The notes beneath the pieces were generated by a model. That model worked only from the letters and a program-made list of their open reading frames with translations, did no database searches and had not been told where the DNA came from. A stretch of 64,000 nucleotides of DNA from Heloderma charlesbogerti (lineage: Eukaryota > Chordata > Lepidosauria > Squamata > Helodermatidae), in the NCBI GenBank assembly GCA_026122225.1, contig JANEZZ010002205.1, positions 248,001-312,000 of the forward strand, read 5' to 3'. A program made the translations under genes and the position numbers. Shown here piece by piece: positions 21,170 through 30,413 of the stretch; position 1 is the stretch's first letter, and every line of letters starts with the position of its first letter.

Positions 21170-23290
21170 AACCGGCTGCAATGTGTCCATTTGCTAGAAC
21201 CTACAAGTTTCACACATGAATGGCTGGTTGGTCCCACCAGGTAGGCCCTTCTCACCCTTCTTTTAGAGCTTCGTTATTCTATTTTTTCAACAACACTTTG
21301 TCTCTTGGCTGGAAGAGATGGATGGGAGCATCTAGCGGCAACCTCTGGAATGGGACGGAGTAAGCTCGTAGCTGTGAAAGAACGGACTATAGAGAAGTCA
21401 ACTGGCCCCTCAACTTCTGATCCCCCATTTCCCACTTGACTTCTTCCCTCCTTCCGCAGTGTACCTGGGGCGGGAATCTAAACATTAGCTCAAAGGGGGA
21501 CAACTTTATGTCTTTTCTTGGCATTCTTTGAAGCTTTGTTAGAGCTATTGGCAAAGCCTCAATCTAAGTAAGCTTTACCCCTTGCTGGAGCTTGGTTAGG
21601 GTCTCCTTGAGACTCCGATTAGTTCTTTTAACCTGTCCACTCACCTGGGGTTTCCAGGGGCAATGTAAGTGCCACTTTACCCCCAGAGCTCGTGCCAGTC
21701 CTTGCGTAACAGCTGAGGTGAAATGTGAGCCCTGGTCGGACTCTACAACCTCAGGCAGGGAGAACCAGGGCATCACCTCCTGTAACAACTTAGCAACTAC
21801 AGTTTTTGCTTGACAGTTTCTGCATGGGAATGCTTCTACCCACCCCATCATTTGACACACTATTACAAGCAGATATCTGTAACCCCTACACAGTGGCATT
21901 TCAGCAAAATCAATCTGCACCCTCTGGAAGGGATAATACGCCCATGGTCGCCCTCCCCTTGGTGGAGGGGGTGCCCTGGGGGAATTAATTTTCTGGCAAA
22001 CCTCACATGTTGCTGCTAATCGATGGGCGCGTACAGTTAGGCCAGGAGAGACGAACAGCCTCTTGCAATAGTCAATCATGGCTGATGCCCCAGGGTGTCC
22101 AAGAGAATGATGCACTTGCTCTAAGATAGCTGCCTGCAGGGTCTGTGGTAGGAGCAGCCTCCCATCTGTCATCTGGATCCATCCGTCGCCACGGGGACTT
22201 ACTCTGTGTTCTTGCGCCATCTGTAACTTGGAAGGGGAGTATGTGGGGGCTCCTCTCTTCTGGGTAAGACGAGAAATGTCCCTTGGATTCTTTCCTTGGC
22301 TGCCCTCTTTGCAGCCTTATTTGCCCTTAAGCAACTTGGCCAGCCTCTTGCCACAACATCAAGGACCTTGGAGTAATATCCCACCGGCCTCCAGGAGGGG
22401 CCCTTTTGCTGGCAAATTACTCCCGAGGCTACGCCTTTATTATCATGCACATAGAGTCTAAATGGTCGACTGGGATTTGGTATGGCTAGGGCAGGTGGCG
22501 ACACAAGGGCAGCTTTGAGACTGAGGAAAGACTTATTCATTTTTTTAGTCCATTTCCATTTATCTAATTTATCTTTTTGCAGCGCCTCATACAGCAGTCG
22601 TGCCGTTTCCCCATCCATGTAGACAAGAGGGTGGGGAGCTGGCTGGGGTTGAGGCACATGGAGATCCACCCAGGAGGCAATTTTACATCCCACAGAGTTG
22701 TGTCAGGGCAGGGCCCCTAGAGGTCTTCATCACCAATGCCCTCAAAGGCATAGTTGCCATGGAAGTTGTTGGCCCCAATGTCAGCAGAAGAGCTGGAATG
22801 GCTGATGGCACGCAGACTGACGGAGCCCAGTTTGCTCGAGACTTTTGCAATAGACTCCCTGCTTGCATCAGGAGAATCCAAAAGAGGGGAAGCCGTACTT
22901 CTATCCTTCCGTCAGAAGTGAAAGCAATCTCAATTTGGAGCTTAGTCAATAAGTCCCTTCTTAACAATGCCACCGGACAGGAGGGGTTACAGACAAAGGC
23001 ATGTTCTAGGTGTGTTTTCCCAATCCTGGTGAGCAAGGGACAAGAAAGGGGCACTTGGGTTGCCCTTCCCTCAGCCCTCATTATGGTGGTAGATCCCCCA
23101 CTTCCCGTTGGTGGTTGGCTAAGGGGGGAGGATGGACAGGGCGGCCCCTGTATCTACAAGGGCATTGTAGGAGCGGCCCCCAACTTTAATTTTGACTATG
23201 GGGTCCCATCTTGCCTCAGAGACGGCTAAGAGGGGGCCGGGCCCCGGTCTGTCTTAGTCTCTTTCTCGTTCATGCAAAATCCTTTCTGCC
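21170..23290 (-). pseudogene. Retroviral pro-pol remnant
   Basis: Reading leftwards: a protease fragment with the active-site DTG at 23146-23154 and 'LLRRDLLTKLQ', then a frame with the RT connection and RNase H start ('FRLYVHDNKG', 'PVGYYSKVLD') at about 22250-22690, then integrase at 21564-22220. No YxDD-bearing polymerase core lies between protease and RNase H, so pol has an internal deletion. Integrase has a recognisable zinc-binding N-terminus (HHSLGH…CEVCQ). Of the three acidic catalytic positions, two Asp are present and the third is Lys. Its C-terminal part continues to about 21170 with stops and frameshifts. Non-functional. Confidence 0.88.
21564..22220 (-). pseudogene. Integrase domain, catalytically altered
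   Basis: 219-codon open frame with an HHCC-type zinc domain (about residues 38-75), a first catalytic Asp in QIDFAEM and a second in ESDQGSHFTS. The segment SGQVKRTNRSLKE carries Lys where gamma-type integrases have the catalytic Glu. The frame ends early; the C-terminal domain continues out of frame to the left. Confidence 0.88.
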
Positions 23291-23299
23291 CCCCCCCCG

Positions 23300-24415
23300 C
23301 ACCCTCCTCTCTCTCTTTTTGCTTCAAGGCTTCATAGTCACGCTTCTAGTGCCTAATTTTCTTACAGAAGGCACTCTGATCTCTTCTCAGGGAGGACCCC
23401 TTCCTCCCTCCTTTTCTTTTCTTTTTAGCTCCTCCTTTGTCGGGTCTGAGAACCACAGCGAGGAGCTTTGCTTGCCTCTTGTCTTTCATAAACTTTCTGA
23501 GCTACCTCTACTAAAACACCTAAGTCAGCTGCCAATCCTCTCTCAACTTTCTGCAACTTTTTTCTGATGTCTTGGCAACTATTTCCCATGAACTGAGTCA
23601 TGAGAATCTTTAAATTATTTGGGTCATTCAAGTCAATATCAGTATACTTGGCGAAGGCTTCCCTTAGCCTTTGGAGGAACACAGCAGGAGGTTTGTTTTT
23701 GTCTTGTTTTGAAGTCAGGACTTTTTGCAAATTGTAGCTAGGCCCCCTTTTGTCTCTCCGCCCTTTTCGGGGGCCCTTTCCTGTGACGAGGGTCCCCATG
23801 TGTCCTCTAGTATTTCTAACTTTTTTCAAGGGAATTTAGACGATCTTGCAAAGTGTCCTGGAACTCAACTAGAGGGACGGGGTCCTCTGGCACCACTTAG
23901 CGAGAGGTGTCCTCCTTGGGGGCATTTGGCTGCCGAGTGGGCTCCTCAGGAGATGGTGGTGCATGTAATGGGCGCGGCCGTCTGGTGACGGCTGTCCCAT
24001 AGGGAGGAGGAAGCAGTGGGTCCTCTGGTGCCGTGGCCACGACCCTAGGTGGCCCTTTCTTTGTTGGTTTCTTATTGACCACCACGGGAAGGGCTAGAGA
24101 CATGCATTTGACAACTCACAGAGCGGGCTTGCCACCAAGGGGTACGCAGGTCACCCATGAATCAATATAGGAGAACTGGTCTCAACTTCCCCTTTGTGTT
24201 ACTATTATACGCACAACAGATACCAGGGTTGGGTCAAAAGACCCCTCAGGTGGCCATTTGGGTTCTAATACCAGCCATTCCCAGGCACAAAGAAGGACAA
24301 GGCGATCCTTTGTCATCTTAGTCCCATAATCTTGCTTAAAATGTGACCAATTGCGCAAACAACACTCTAAGGGCATAGGGGACTCTTCTTCAGGCTTGGA
24401 TTGGGACCCGCCCAT
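23300..24415 (-). pseudogene. Retroviral gag remnant
   Basis: Reading leftwards: a matrix start MGGSQSK with a myristoylation-type Gly2 (24415), a PPPY late-domain-like motif near 24000 (LLPPPYG), and a capsid C-terminal part at 23425-23829 ('FLQRLREAFAKYTDID'). A degraded zinc-knuckle region with an in-frame stop follows near 23340-23375. These parts are in different frames separated by stops, so no intact Gag can be made. Confidence 0.85.
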
Positions 24416-24817
24416 GACGGTGGTAATTTCAATCAACAAGTCTCACACTTCGCCCTCCTCTGACCCAGCCCGTTGCCGGGGTAGGGAAATGCAGATCGGG
24501 GCTCCTCACTCGCTTCGCCCGTAGGCGTCTCACACAAGCACAAACACACCACCGTCCCGCGTTTATCCCCTAATGTAAACTGTTTCACTTACCCCAAAGG
24601 CCTCCTCTGTCCCGCCCGCAGCTGCGTCCAGCTGCTTTATTGATCCACTGCCGGTGCCTAAAAGGAGTGATCACGTCTCCCTCTTCCTCTGGCATTGGTC
24701 CCCAAGCGCCTTCACCGCCGCCGACGTGAGGAGAAGGCAGTGTAAAACAACCGCCTGTGGCCACTTCTCCTCCGCGGCCCCTCGATTCAGCGCAAAGGGG
24801 ATGCGCCCCGAAGCAGG

Positions 24818-24835
24818 ATCCGAGTCACAGCACCA
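24818..24835 (-). other. Primer binding site, tRNA-His type
   Basis: On the - strand TGGTGCTGTGACTCGGAT starts three bases inside the 5' LTR. It matches the complement of the vertebrate tRNA-His 3' end at all but one position. Confidence 0.8.
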
Positions 24836-24838
24836 AAT

Positions 24839-25128
24839 TGTTAGATAAAAAGTTCTTGCTTCTGGTTGAAAGAAAGGATGCCAGGCAGGCAGCAGTGGAT
24901 CCAACACTATTTTATTAGTCATTTTGCAAAACGGGTGCAGAGCAGTCTGGACCCCGAGCTAAGCATGCACAAATCTTTTATACCCCCCCCTTTACAATTT
25001 TCTGTTAGCCACAAGTCATGTCAACTGACTGAGCCGTTAGCTGACTCATTAGAGCACGACTGTGTCAACATGTTTATTTCTGATTATGCTTATGTGACTG
25101 TCTCGCTAGACTTCCCCTTTTTCTAACA
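24839..25128 (-). repeat. 5' LTR of the endogenous retrovirus
   Basis: Near-identical to 19687-19977. The - strand carries the promoter-type TATAAAAGA (about 24974-24982) and AATAAA further on. Ends in TG…CA followed by the TGTG duplication. Confidence 0.9.
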
Positions 25129-25460
25129 TGTGCAAATGGATGAGGTGTGAGAGAGTCTGAGGAAGAGAGAGAAAGAGTGTGGGTGGTGAGTGCCTGGGCA
25201 TAACATACAAAACTGCATGATGGGAGACTATTATTTCTCTCTCTCTTGGAGTAGGCAAACAGTATCATGGGGAGGGGTTTGGGTTTTTCACTCTAACTTT
25301 TCAGGAATTTAGAAGCAGTTGTAAAGCATTGAACAACGGTGGGGGCAGAGAAGTATTAGCTCTATGCTTCACAACTGAAATGTTAGGCTACATATGGCCT
25401 ATAGAGGCCCCAAAAGACATTAGTTCCAGAGCCTAAAATCACATAGCTGACAGTATTGAA

Positions 25461-25706
25461 TAGTGCTGTGCTGAAAATTTCTCCCTCAACACAGTTGATG
25501 TTGTTGCCACTTGCAGGAGCAGTGCAATAAATCAAAAACTTTTAGGGAAAAAGATGCTACAACCCCTGCCAATAGTGAGCCCTCTCTGTGAGAAACTGCT
25601 GGAGAATTTCTCCTCCCCTGGGAGAAATTTGGTGCAATTGTCCCCTCAATTTCTCTGCCCACAAATAGGTTGGGGAATTTTGAGAGGCCATTTGTACACC
25701 GCACTA
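25461..25706. mobile_element. hAT-like MITE (TAGTGCTGTGC ends)
   Basis: TAGTGCTGTGC…CACCGCACTA; flanks GTATTGAA (25453-25460) and GTACGGAA (25707-25714) match at 6 of 8. Shares its interior with 10797-10961. Confidence 0.55.
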
Positions 25707-26189
25707 GTACGGAACCCAATCTACCAGCTGTTTCTTCTCCGGAGTAGCGCTGTGGAGTTTGTCTTGAATTGCTGTGTCTCAGGAATTGACCTGAAGTTTC
25801 AGGGCCACACAATGGAAAATGAAGATTCCTAGACCAAATAATAGTAAGAGAACAAGACATAGAGACAGTCAGCAATCTGAGCTTTCGTTGGCTTGTGCCA
25901 AGGGATCCATCCATGAAGAGCACCTTCCATTGCCCACTAACAGCCAGTACAGGCAATATTGGCACACAATTCACACAGATCGATGTCTCGCACAGCAAGA
26001 TCTATTGAAGAAACAAAAGACACCAGGTTGGCTATTTTTCAAAATTATTTCAGTGGCCAAAATGGGACCACTGAGAAACAAGAGGGAGGTATCACCATGG
26101 CCAGACCCACCACTCATGTCATGTTGATACGATCCCATCATGGTGATGCTATATCCCTCTTGTGCATTTATAACTCACAGTGTACAATG

Positions 26190-26835
26190 TAGGGATGGCG
26201 GAGAATTCTGCCATGGATTTCAGTGAGGCCAAATGCACTGGCATTCGGCCCTCTGAAACCCGTGGCGGAGCAACCTCCCACCCCCTGCCACCCCGCGGAA
26301 TCCCCCCAGGACAAAGCTTAACTGGGGCGTATGCGGGGGCGGCGGCAGCTGGTCTCTCGGCTGGCTGCTGCAGCCGCAAATGGCGGCCGTCATAGCGGCC
26401 ACCATTTGCGTCCTGCCAGGCTGCCATGATAGGCTATGTAAGTATTTACTACACCATTTGCGTGGCTGCCTTTACCGTGATAGGCTACGTAAATACTTAC
26501 GTAGCCTATCACGGAAAGAGCAGGGGCGAAAACGGCGTAGCGGCCGCCCTTTGCATCCCTGCTCTTTGCTGTGATAGGCTACGTAAATACTTACATAGCC
26601 TATCATGGCAGCCTGGCAGGATGCAAATGGTGGCTGCTACGATGGCTGCCTTTGCGGCCACAGCAGCCCAGCCATGGCCAGAATTCCGGCTGCGGACAGC
26701 CCTGGCCGGCAGCTCTGCGGAGCTGCCGTGGAGTGGAACCAGCCAGGTAGGATTCCGGGGGGGGAGGGACAGAGCACCTCCCCCCCACTGCAGATGCCCC
26801 TGCACAGAGCCCGGTAAAGGATTCATACATCCCTA
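26190..26835. mobile_element. Palindrome-rich hAT-like element, copy 4
   Basis: TAGGGATG…CATCCCTA; flanks GTACAATG (26182-26189) and GCACAATG (26836-26843) match at 7 of 8. A-type palindromes lie at about 26479-26515 and 26570-26608, with a half copy at 26426-26448. A subterminal hairpin is at 26227-26250. The order of parts resembles copy 2 (17148-17895). Confidence 0.85.
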
Positions 26836-27349
26836 GCACAATGACATCTGTCGCAGTACTTTGGATAATACAGAATCAAAAGCGGGAAATAATGCTGGAA
26901 AAGCAGCATATGGAATGTGTAATGTGCCCCAACAGTTATCAGCATACTTCAGTATCAATAAAAACCACTAGTGTAAATGATGACGACGCTCATGATGATG
27001 AACATTTCTATACCATCCCATAGCGAAGGTTCTCTGGGCAGTTAGCTCATGTGTGGACTACGGGGTTTGCAGAAATGTGTATATATTACAAAAGACAGCC
27101 CAGTGGGGACTGAATAAGCTCAGTAGCCATGGAAAGTCTCATGTCAGTTGGAAATGGACAATGGGGAAGGCGCGGGGAAGTGGAATGTTCTGTTTGGAGG
27201 CGACGGCTGGCTGAAACCCTGAAGCACTCCGGTTAGGAGGGCGGGTACATTGCAACACTTCGTTGCAGTTCCCACTTGTATGAATACATCAAAGTTGGGT
27301 GTGCATAAAGTCAGGCCTAGCAGCTGGACTTGCCAAAAATGCGGTCCCA

Positions 27350-27552
27350 GATCACCAGGTGAGGGTTTGCACAGGGCACCTGCTTTGCTTGCAGAAGGGC
27401 TTAGGTTTGATCCCCGGCATCTCCAGGTAGGGCTGGAAAAATTCCAGCCTGAAACCCTGGAGAGCCATTGCTGCCAGTCAGGGTTGACAATACTGGGCCA
27501 AATGGACCAAGGGTCTGACTCGGTATGAGGCAGCTTCCGATGTTCCGATGTC
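27350..27552 (+). repeat. tRNA-derived SINE
   Basis: 'gcacctgctttgcttgcagaagg', box B-like 'ggtttgatccc', then 'ccagcctgaaaccctggagagcc' and the end 'gaccaagggtctgactcgg', 'gaggcagcttccgatgttcc'. Full body and tail are present. Confidence 0.75.
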
Positions 27553-28255
27553 CCCATTGGAATTGCTAGTTAATTAATAGCTGAACTGCTAAAGCCAGTG
27601 TCTGCCACCAATTGCATTGTTCACTGTGTCCTATATATGAGTTATCTGTCATGTTCTCTTGCTCTGAGCAGTTGTCTGGGTTGATGTTTCACAGCATGCT
27701 CTCTTTTATGGCACCAAGCATTTGTGAACACCCAGCCACACTGTTCTCCTCATCCCCAGGAAAAAAGAAATAAGTATGTGCCTAGGATTAAAAGAGGTAA
27801 GATAGGTGGGTTAAAGTAAATAAAGCAAATAAAACAAAGGGTTATTGAACAGTCTCCATAAAAATCTTGCCTAGACTTAACAAACACTGGAGCTGTGTGG
27901 GGAGACAGGGATGGATGATACTGGGCCATGACGATGGGAGGGATATTGGGCAAGGGCAAACATTCAAAGGGAAACGTTAGGGACAGCCTTTGGAACTGCA
28001 GCACCAGGATTGTACATGAAGCATGGTGGAGGGCAGCAAATGAACTTGAGCATTTCAGAACAAAAACTCTTGTCCTGGGAATTCCAGCTGGCAAGATCCC
28101 CTGCAAACTCCACAAAGGGCACTTTCTCCAGTTTTCTTCCCACATGGGTGAGCAAGCCAATCCCTTGAGCTTCTTAAGAGCTGCCTTCATCCATTTTCCA
28201 GCTTTTTCATTGACAATGACCTGGTTTGCATGATCACCACGACACCCCACCGAAG
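27553..28255. other. No recognised feature
   Basis: No exon of the - strand guanylin-like gene was found here. 27930-28130 resembles 16440-16560 (shared 'attcaa', 'gaaccctgaagaagactttgg'-like phrases), so it may be an old dispersed repeat. Confidence 0.3.
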
Positions 28256-28261
28256 TTTGTT

Positions 28262-28440
28262 TAAGCCATGGTGGGCTGTGGCGGGTGCTGATTTATCCCA
28301 GGTGGGTTTTGAATATTCAAGCCGCGGTTGCAGCTTGTGATGTCATCCAGACTCAGGCAGCATTCAGATGACATGCCTGGGTTTGGATGACATGACATGT
28401 CAGGGCTGCGGCTTGAATATTCAAAACAGCCACCCGCATA
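28262..28440. repeat. Foldback repeat with AATATT arms
   Basis: TTTTGAATATTCAAGCCGC (28307-28325) is repeated in exact inverse at 28408-28426. Weaker pairing extends outwards ('gggtgctgattt…' against '…acagccacccgc'). Confidence 0.65.
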
Positions 28441-29540
28441 CGTTGGCTTATTTGATCGGGTGAATTGGCCCAATGAAATGATCTCAGGGAACAAAGGATG
28501 GCAAAGACCATAGTCTTTGGGAAGTCAAAGTTGACAGTTCTGGACTAGATAAGCCAATGATCGGTGGACCAAATTAAGGGGGGGGGGGTCACCGAGCCGA
28601 GCTGAGGGGGCAAGCTGAACTCAGTGGCTGGGGTTTTTTTTTAATGTACTGCCTGCAATGAGCTAGGGTGGCAAAAAGCAAGTATGTGTAACCTTTCTTT
28701 CAAGGTTCTACAGGTTGTCTGGCTGCTGACTACAAAAATCATCTGCCTTCCATTAGCTATAAAGTATGTGTCTTTTTCAGTTTCCACTTCGATGTCATTT
28801 GCACTAGGTAAAAATCAGTGGGACACAGCTTTACTCTGAGGCAACGTTACCACACGCTTAGCACTCCAAATGCTGTAAACACTATAAGCACTATATAAAT
28901 AATAATAAAATAAAGCCGTGATCTGTAAGAGGTCAGCTGGATCCCTTTTCTTATTTCTAATTTTTTGTTATTATTTTTAAAGATAAAAATAGTGGATATT
29001 GTAAAATGAAGACTGCTTACCAAAAGATAGGAACTGCTACAAAACAAAACACAAATGTTAGTAAGTAAAACCTGTGGGAGTTCTGCTGTGTTGCACAGCG
29101 CACTGCCACTGGTCAGAATGTGGCGTTTTGAACTGCGGCTTGTGCAAACTGTAGCTCAGTGGCTGAGAGATCAAGGTTCTGAGCAACGTCGTTCTCGATG
29201 GACATCACACCTGCACCAAGCCCCATAAATCCTCTGAGTGGCCCTACCAAATTGAGTATGAGGGGCCACCAAAGGCACTCCTCACCCAGGGCATTATTTA
29301 TCCTCGGGTCAGCCCTGCATCCACCCACCATCCCCTTGGACTGTGGTCCCAATGGATATCAGGCCTCCATGCATCTACTATGAACAGTAACACACACACA
29401 TACGGAAAGTCATTAGTTTGGCATCACAGCTAGCTTGGCCTTCAGACCATGGATCCTGGTAGCTTAGTACAGCCCACTTCAACTGCTCCAGGATTAAGGC
29501 TGATGTCCTTCCCAGTCCTGCCATGTGTGTGAGATCCTTT
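28441..29540. other. Largely unclassified
   Basis: Near 29150 the phrase 'gtagctcagtggctgagaga' is a tRNA-like SINE fragment. No exon 3 with CxxC…C..C coding was seen on the - strand. Confidence 0.3.
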
Positions 29541-29544
29541 AAAG

Positions 29545-29960
29545 GGCTCTCTGCTCCAGAGGCCTAATGTGAGATTGGCAGCCACATGCAAGAGGACCTT
29601 TTCCTTTGCCGCCCCTCAGTTGTGGAACGACCTGATGGTTGAAAAGTGCCTGCTGACCTCATTGAAGGTTTTTAAGCAGGCATTAAGGACACTGTTCTTC
29701 CGGCAGGTCTTCTTCCCTTCTTTTTGCTGACTTTTGCATATTATTTTTTAAGCTTTTAAGCTGTGTTTTATTGTTCAACTTTTTTAAACAAATCGTTTTT
29801 AGTTCAAAGTTGTTTTCCGTTATATGTTGTTTGTCCGTATGTTTTGTGTAAATGGTTTTTTAAACTTTGTATATTGTATTTTAATGTTTTAACTTCGGTA
29901 AACCACCCAGAGAGCTTCAGCTATGGGGCAGTATAGAAATAAAATAAAATAAAAAAGAAA
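29545..29960 (+). repeat. L2-type LINE 3' end
   Basis: 'cagttgtggaacgacctgatgg', 'gcaggcattaaggacactgttcttccggcaggtctt' and the end 'aaccacccagagagcttcagctatggggcagtatagaaataaaataaaa' are the L2-like LINE end, also at 47.8-48.15 kb. Confidence 0.75.
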
Positions 29961-30220
29961 GAAAGATTTAAAGTAGAATTGTGGGGGAACTAACAAAGGC
30001 ACCTGCATATGACATCCTTAATCAATAATATAGCTGTGAATTCATAAAGTTGCTGGGTCTGGTAGGATCCCAGACCTTTTCAGGCCAAAAGCCATCTCAG
30101 AAATAACCCTATATATCAATAAACAAACAAACAAACCCACCCCAATCCCTCCTTACTAAAAGAGATATTCTGCAGTGGGGATAAGCCAATGCAAGGAGGT
30201 CAGGCACCCTCACAACTCAC

Positions 30221-30413
30221 CGAGTTTCTTGAAAATGAGAGGGGCATCTTCCCTTTCACAGACATGCTGGAATTCCTCTGGCAGATCCGGGTTTGCACAG
30301 ACAGTAAAGAAGGCAAGCTGGCTTCTCATGCGGGGCTGAGCTGATCCTGCATCCATTCCTAAGAGCTCCTGCAGCTTCTTCACAGACGTCAGTGGGAATG
30401 CAATTTCTCCAAC
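30221..30413 (-). CDS. GUCA2B: Guanylin-family exon 2 (prosegment)
   Basis: - strand acceptor 'gttgccttggagcag' and donor CTCG|gtgagttg. 64 intact codons, no stop, two prosegment cysteines. Its phase would complete a Glu codon with exon 3, as in the guanylin gene. Confidence 0.88.

Larger units (their letters stand above)
19687..25128 (-). mobile_element. Defective gamma-type endogenous retrovirus
   Basis: Two LTRs (19687-19977 and 24839-25128) are flanked by the 4-bp duplication TGTG (19683-19686 and 25129-25132). On the - strand the order is 5' LTR, primer site complementary to the tRNA-His 3' end, gag, protease, a remnant of reverse transcriptase/RNase H, integrase, polypurine tract, 3' LTR. 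The two LTRs differ by about three substitutions and one C-run indel by eye, so insertion is recent. All genes are broken, the reverse transcriptase core is missing and no env is recognisable. A 923-bp hAT-like element (20117-21039) sits inside, so about 4.5 kb is proviral. It would lie in the same orientation as the GUCA2B-like gene if that gene's exon 3 is further left. Confidence 0.92.

Noticed and set aside
29113..29352. - strand frame ending ATELQFAQAAVQNATF, at the expected place for a guanylin exon 3
   Set aside because: It has none of the four cysteines, and the DNA contains a tRNA-like SINE phrase.
29578..29600. - strand ACGC-coding stretch
   Set aside because: One residue short of the ACxGC core and inside an L2 LINE end.
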